NCBI GenBank assembly: GCA_963605405.1 | Contig: CAVCUP010000003.1 | Location: 62,001 to 126,000 of the forward strand | DNA from: Paratractidigestivibacter sp963605405 | GTDB taxonomy: Bacteria > Actinomycetota > Coriobacteriia > Coriobacteriales > Atopobiaceae | Direction: 5' to 3' | Length of the DNA: 64,000 bases | Shown: positions 62,940-64,000 of the stretch, piece by piece | Position numbering within the stretch: the first letter of the stretch is position 1 | How the letters are laid out: every line of letters starts with the position of its first letter | Made by a program: the position numbers and the translations under genes | The notes under the pieces: model-generated | The model's database searches: none | Seen by the model: the letters and a program-made list of their open reading frames with translations, nothing else | Told to the model about the DNA's origin: nothing

Positions 62940-63893
62940 ATGGGCAGCTTGGGTAAGGTCGGAATCATCGGATTGAGTCATGTGGGCGCGCATGTCGCGG
63001 ATGTGCTTCTTTCCCACGGTACCGTGGAGGAGCTGAGGTTCTGCGACCGGGACACGAAGCTTTCCCGCGCACAGGCCAACGACATGCTCGACGCCATGGC
63101 GTATTACCCGCGTCGCGCCCGCGTTATCGACTGCGCGTGCGACTACGAGGAGCTCGCGGGATGCGACGTCATCGTCAACGCGGCCGGCCACGTGGCAGCG
63201 TCGAAGACGAACCGCGACGCCGAGAACCTGCTCACGCCCGCGGAGGTCGCGACCTTCGCGCCCCGGATCATGGCCGCCGGCTTCGACGGTGTGTGGGTGA
63301 CCATCGCGAACCCGTGTGACGTCGTGGCCCTTGAGCTGCAAAAACAGACGGGGATGGACCCGCGGCGCATCATCGGATCGGGCACCGCGCTCGATTCCTC
63401 GCGTCTGCGCCATGCGCTCGCGGACACCACGGGTTATGACCCGGCGAGCGTGAATGCCTGGATGCTCGGCGAGCACGGTTTCTCTGAGTTCGCGTGCTTT
63501 AGCCATGCGGCGATCGGTTGCCTGACGTTGGACGAGGTCGAGGCGCAGTCCGGCATCAAGCTCGACCGCGCGGCCATCGAAGAACAGGCCACGCACGGCG
63601 GCTACATCACCATGGCGGGGAAGTGTTGTACCGAGTACTCGGTCTCGCGCGCCTCGGCGCAGATCGTGGAGGCGGTGCTTGGCGACACCAAGCTCGTGAC
63701 CCCGGTGTCGACGCTGGTCGAGGACGTCTACGGCGTGAGCGGCATCTATTCGAGCCTTCCGTGCGTCATCGGCGCCGAGGGTGTTGAACAGGTCTTCGTT
63801 CCTGAGCTTTCTGAGGACGAGGTGGCCAAGTGGCACGCGACCTGCGAGCACATCGCCGCTAACGTCGCCGCCTTCGAGGCCAGCAAAGCGTAG
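62940..63893 (+). CDS. Lactate/2-hydroxyacid dehydrogenase (LDH/MDH superfamily)
   Basis: This 317-residue protein has the LDH/MDH fold. The N-terminal nucleotide loop reads GIIGLSHVGAHVA, with Ser where the second glycine of GxGxxG is usual. The catalytic residues are visible: SGTALDSSRLRHALA (Asp and Arg) and LGEHGFSEF (His). The substrate loop (AAGHVAASKTNRD) differs from standard LDH and resembles L-2-hydroxyisocaproate dehydrogenases, so the substrate may be a branched or bulky 2-oxoacid. GGAGG precedes the ATG at 62940. Confidence 0.8.
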   Translation: MGSLGKVGIIGLSHVGAHVADVLLSHGTVEELRFCDRDTKLSRAQANDMLDAMAYYPRRARVIDCACDYEELAGCDVIVNAAGHVAASKTNRDAENLLTPAEVATFAPRIMAAGFDGVWVTIANPCDVVALELQKQTGMDPRRIIGSGTALDSSRLRHALADTTGYDPASVNAWMLGEHGFSEFACFSHAAIGCLTLDEVEAQSGIKLDRAAIEEQATHGGYITMAGKCCTEYSVSRASAQIVEAVLGDTKLVTPVSTLVEDVYGVSGIYSSLPCVIGAEGVEQVFVPELSEDEVAKWHATCEHIAANVAAFEASKA

Positions 63894-64000
63894 TTCGGCT
63901 GCAGATTAGGCGCTTCGATTCATTAACTCTGACTTTTTGCACTTTAAATTTGTGTTTGCCGGGTAGCCGGGCCTCGTTTCCTGCGGTTTTGGGTGGAAAC
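63894..64000. other. End of window, no gene seen
   Basis: The last 107 bases after the dehydrogenase contain no credible gene and no clear terminator. It is somewhat AT-rich (ACTTTAAATTTG) and may hold a promoter. Confidence 0.5.

Noticed and set aside
24718..63990. A shared 16-mer (GTTTCCTGCGGTTTTG) at about 24719 and 63976
   Set aside because: One chance repeat of this length is expected in a 64-kb window, and flanks do not match.

Overview
The window is a high-GC actinobacterial chromosome segment that contains the replication origin. Gene order and sequence style point to class Coriobacteriia, most like Collinsella/Olsenella relatives: rpmH-rnpA-yidD-yidC-khpB-rsmG-parAB on one side, dnaA-dnaN-recF-dciA-gyrB-gyrA on the other, very GC-rich third codon positions, tandem WYL regulators, and a zinc-ribbon/DUF6273 protein. 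Genus-level placement is an inference. No sequence search was run, so product names rest on recognised motifs and gene order.

Layout. 1-3.2 kb: a partial M28 peptidase and a divergent, overlapping pair of WYL regulators. 3.3-9.3 kb: two membrane-anchored proteins of unknown role, an ABC exporter half and a NUDIX ADP-ribose pyrophosphatase. 9.4-14.4 kb: purD, a DegV lipid-binding protein, purA and dnaB in one direction. 14.8-19.1 kb: rpsF-ssb-rpsR-DUF2232-rplI and a DUF4013 membrane protein. 19.2-24.6 kb: two tRNA-Ser genes, a TRIC/UPF0126 protein, typA, a 41-bp repeat array, tRNA-Ala and tRNA-Ile, and a bifunctional-nuclease-family protein. 24.9-34.6 kb: gyrA, gyrB, dciA, recF, dnaN and dnaA, all on the minus strand. 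34.8-36.0 kb: an unusual HATPase plus winged-helix gene. 36.4-42.3 kb: rpmH, rnpA, yidD, yidC, khpB, rsmG, an AT-rich centromere with six parS sites, parA, parB and a small membrane protein. 42.4-47.7 kb: rlmN, ddl and a DnaQ-DinG fusion. 47.9-53.0 kb: purE, a class B sortase, purF, purM and purN in one tight cluster. 53.2-60.2 kb: a DeoR regulator diverging from an ascorbate (ula) PTS operon with an FG-GAP-like protein. 60.2-63.9 kb: a HAD phosphatase, a YczE-like membrane protein, an rlmD-like methyltransferase and a lactate/2-hydroxyacid dehydrogenase.

Origin. Genes left of about 36 kb are almost all on the minus strand and genes to the right mostly on the plus strand, as expected for replication diverging from about 32.7-36.1 kb. 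The repeated 9-mers around dnaA are TTTTC(A/G/T)ACA rather than the classical TTATCCACA. The DnaA domain IV motif that normally reads GGRDHTTVxHA is GGRSHATIKHS here. The dnaA-dnaN spacer shows a box, a run of NTA trinucleotides and an AT-rich stretch, in the order described for the Bacillus subtilis unwinding region. A HATPase-winged-helix gene lies between two DnaA-box clusters, and another box cluster lies upstream of dnaB about 18 kb away. These are the most interesting features of the window.
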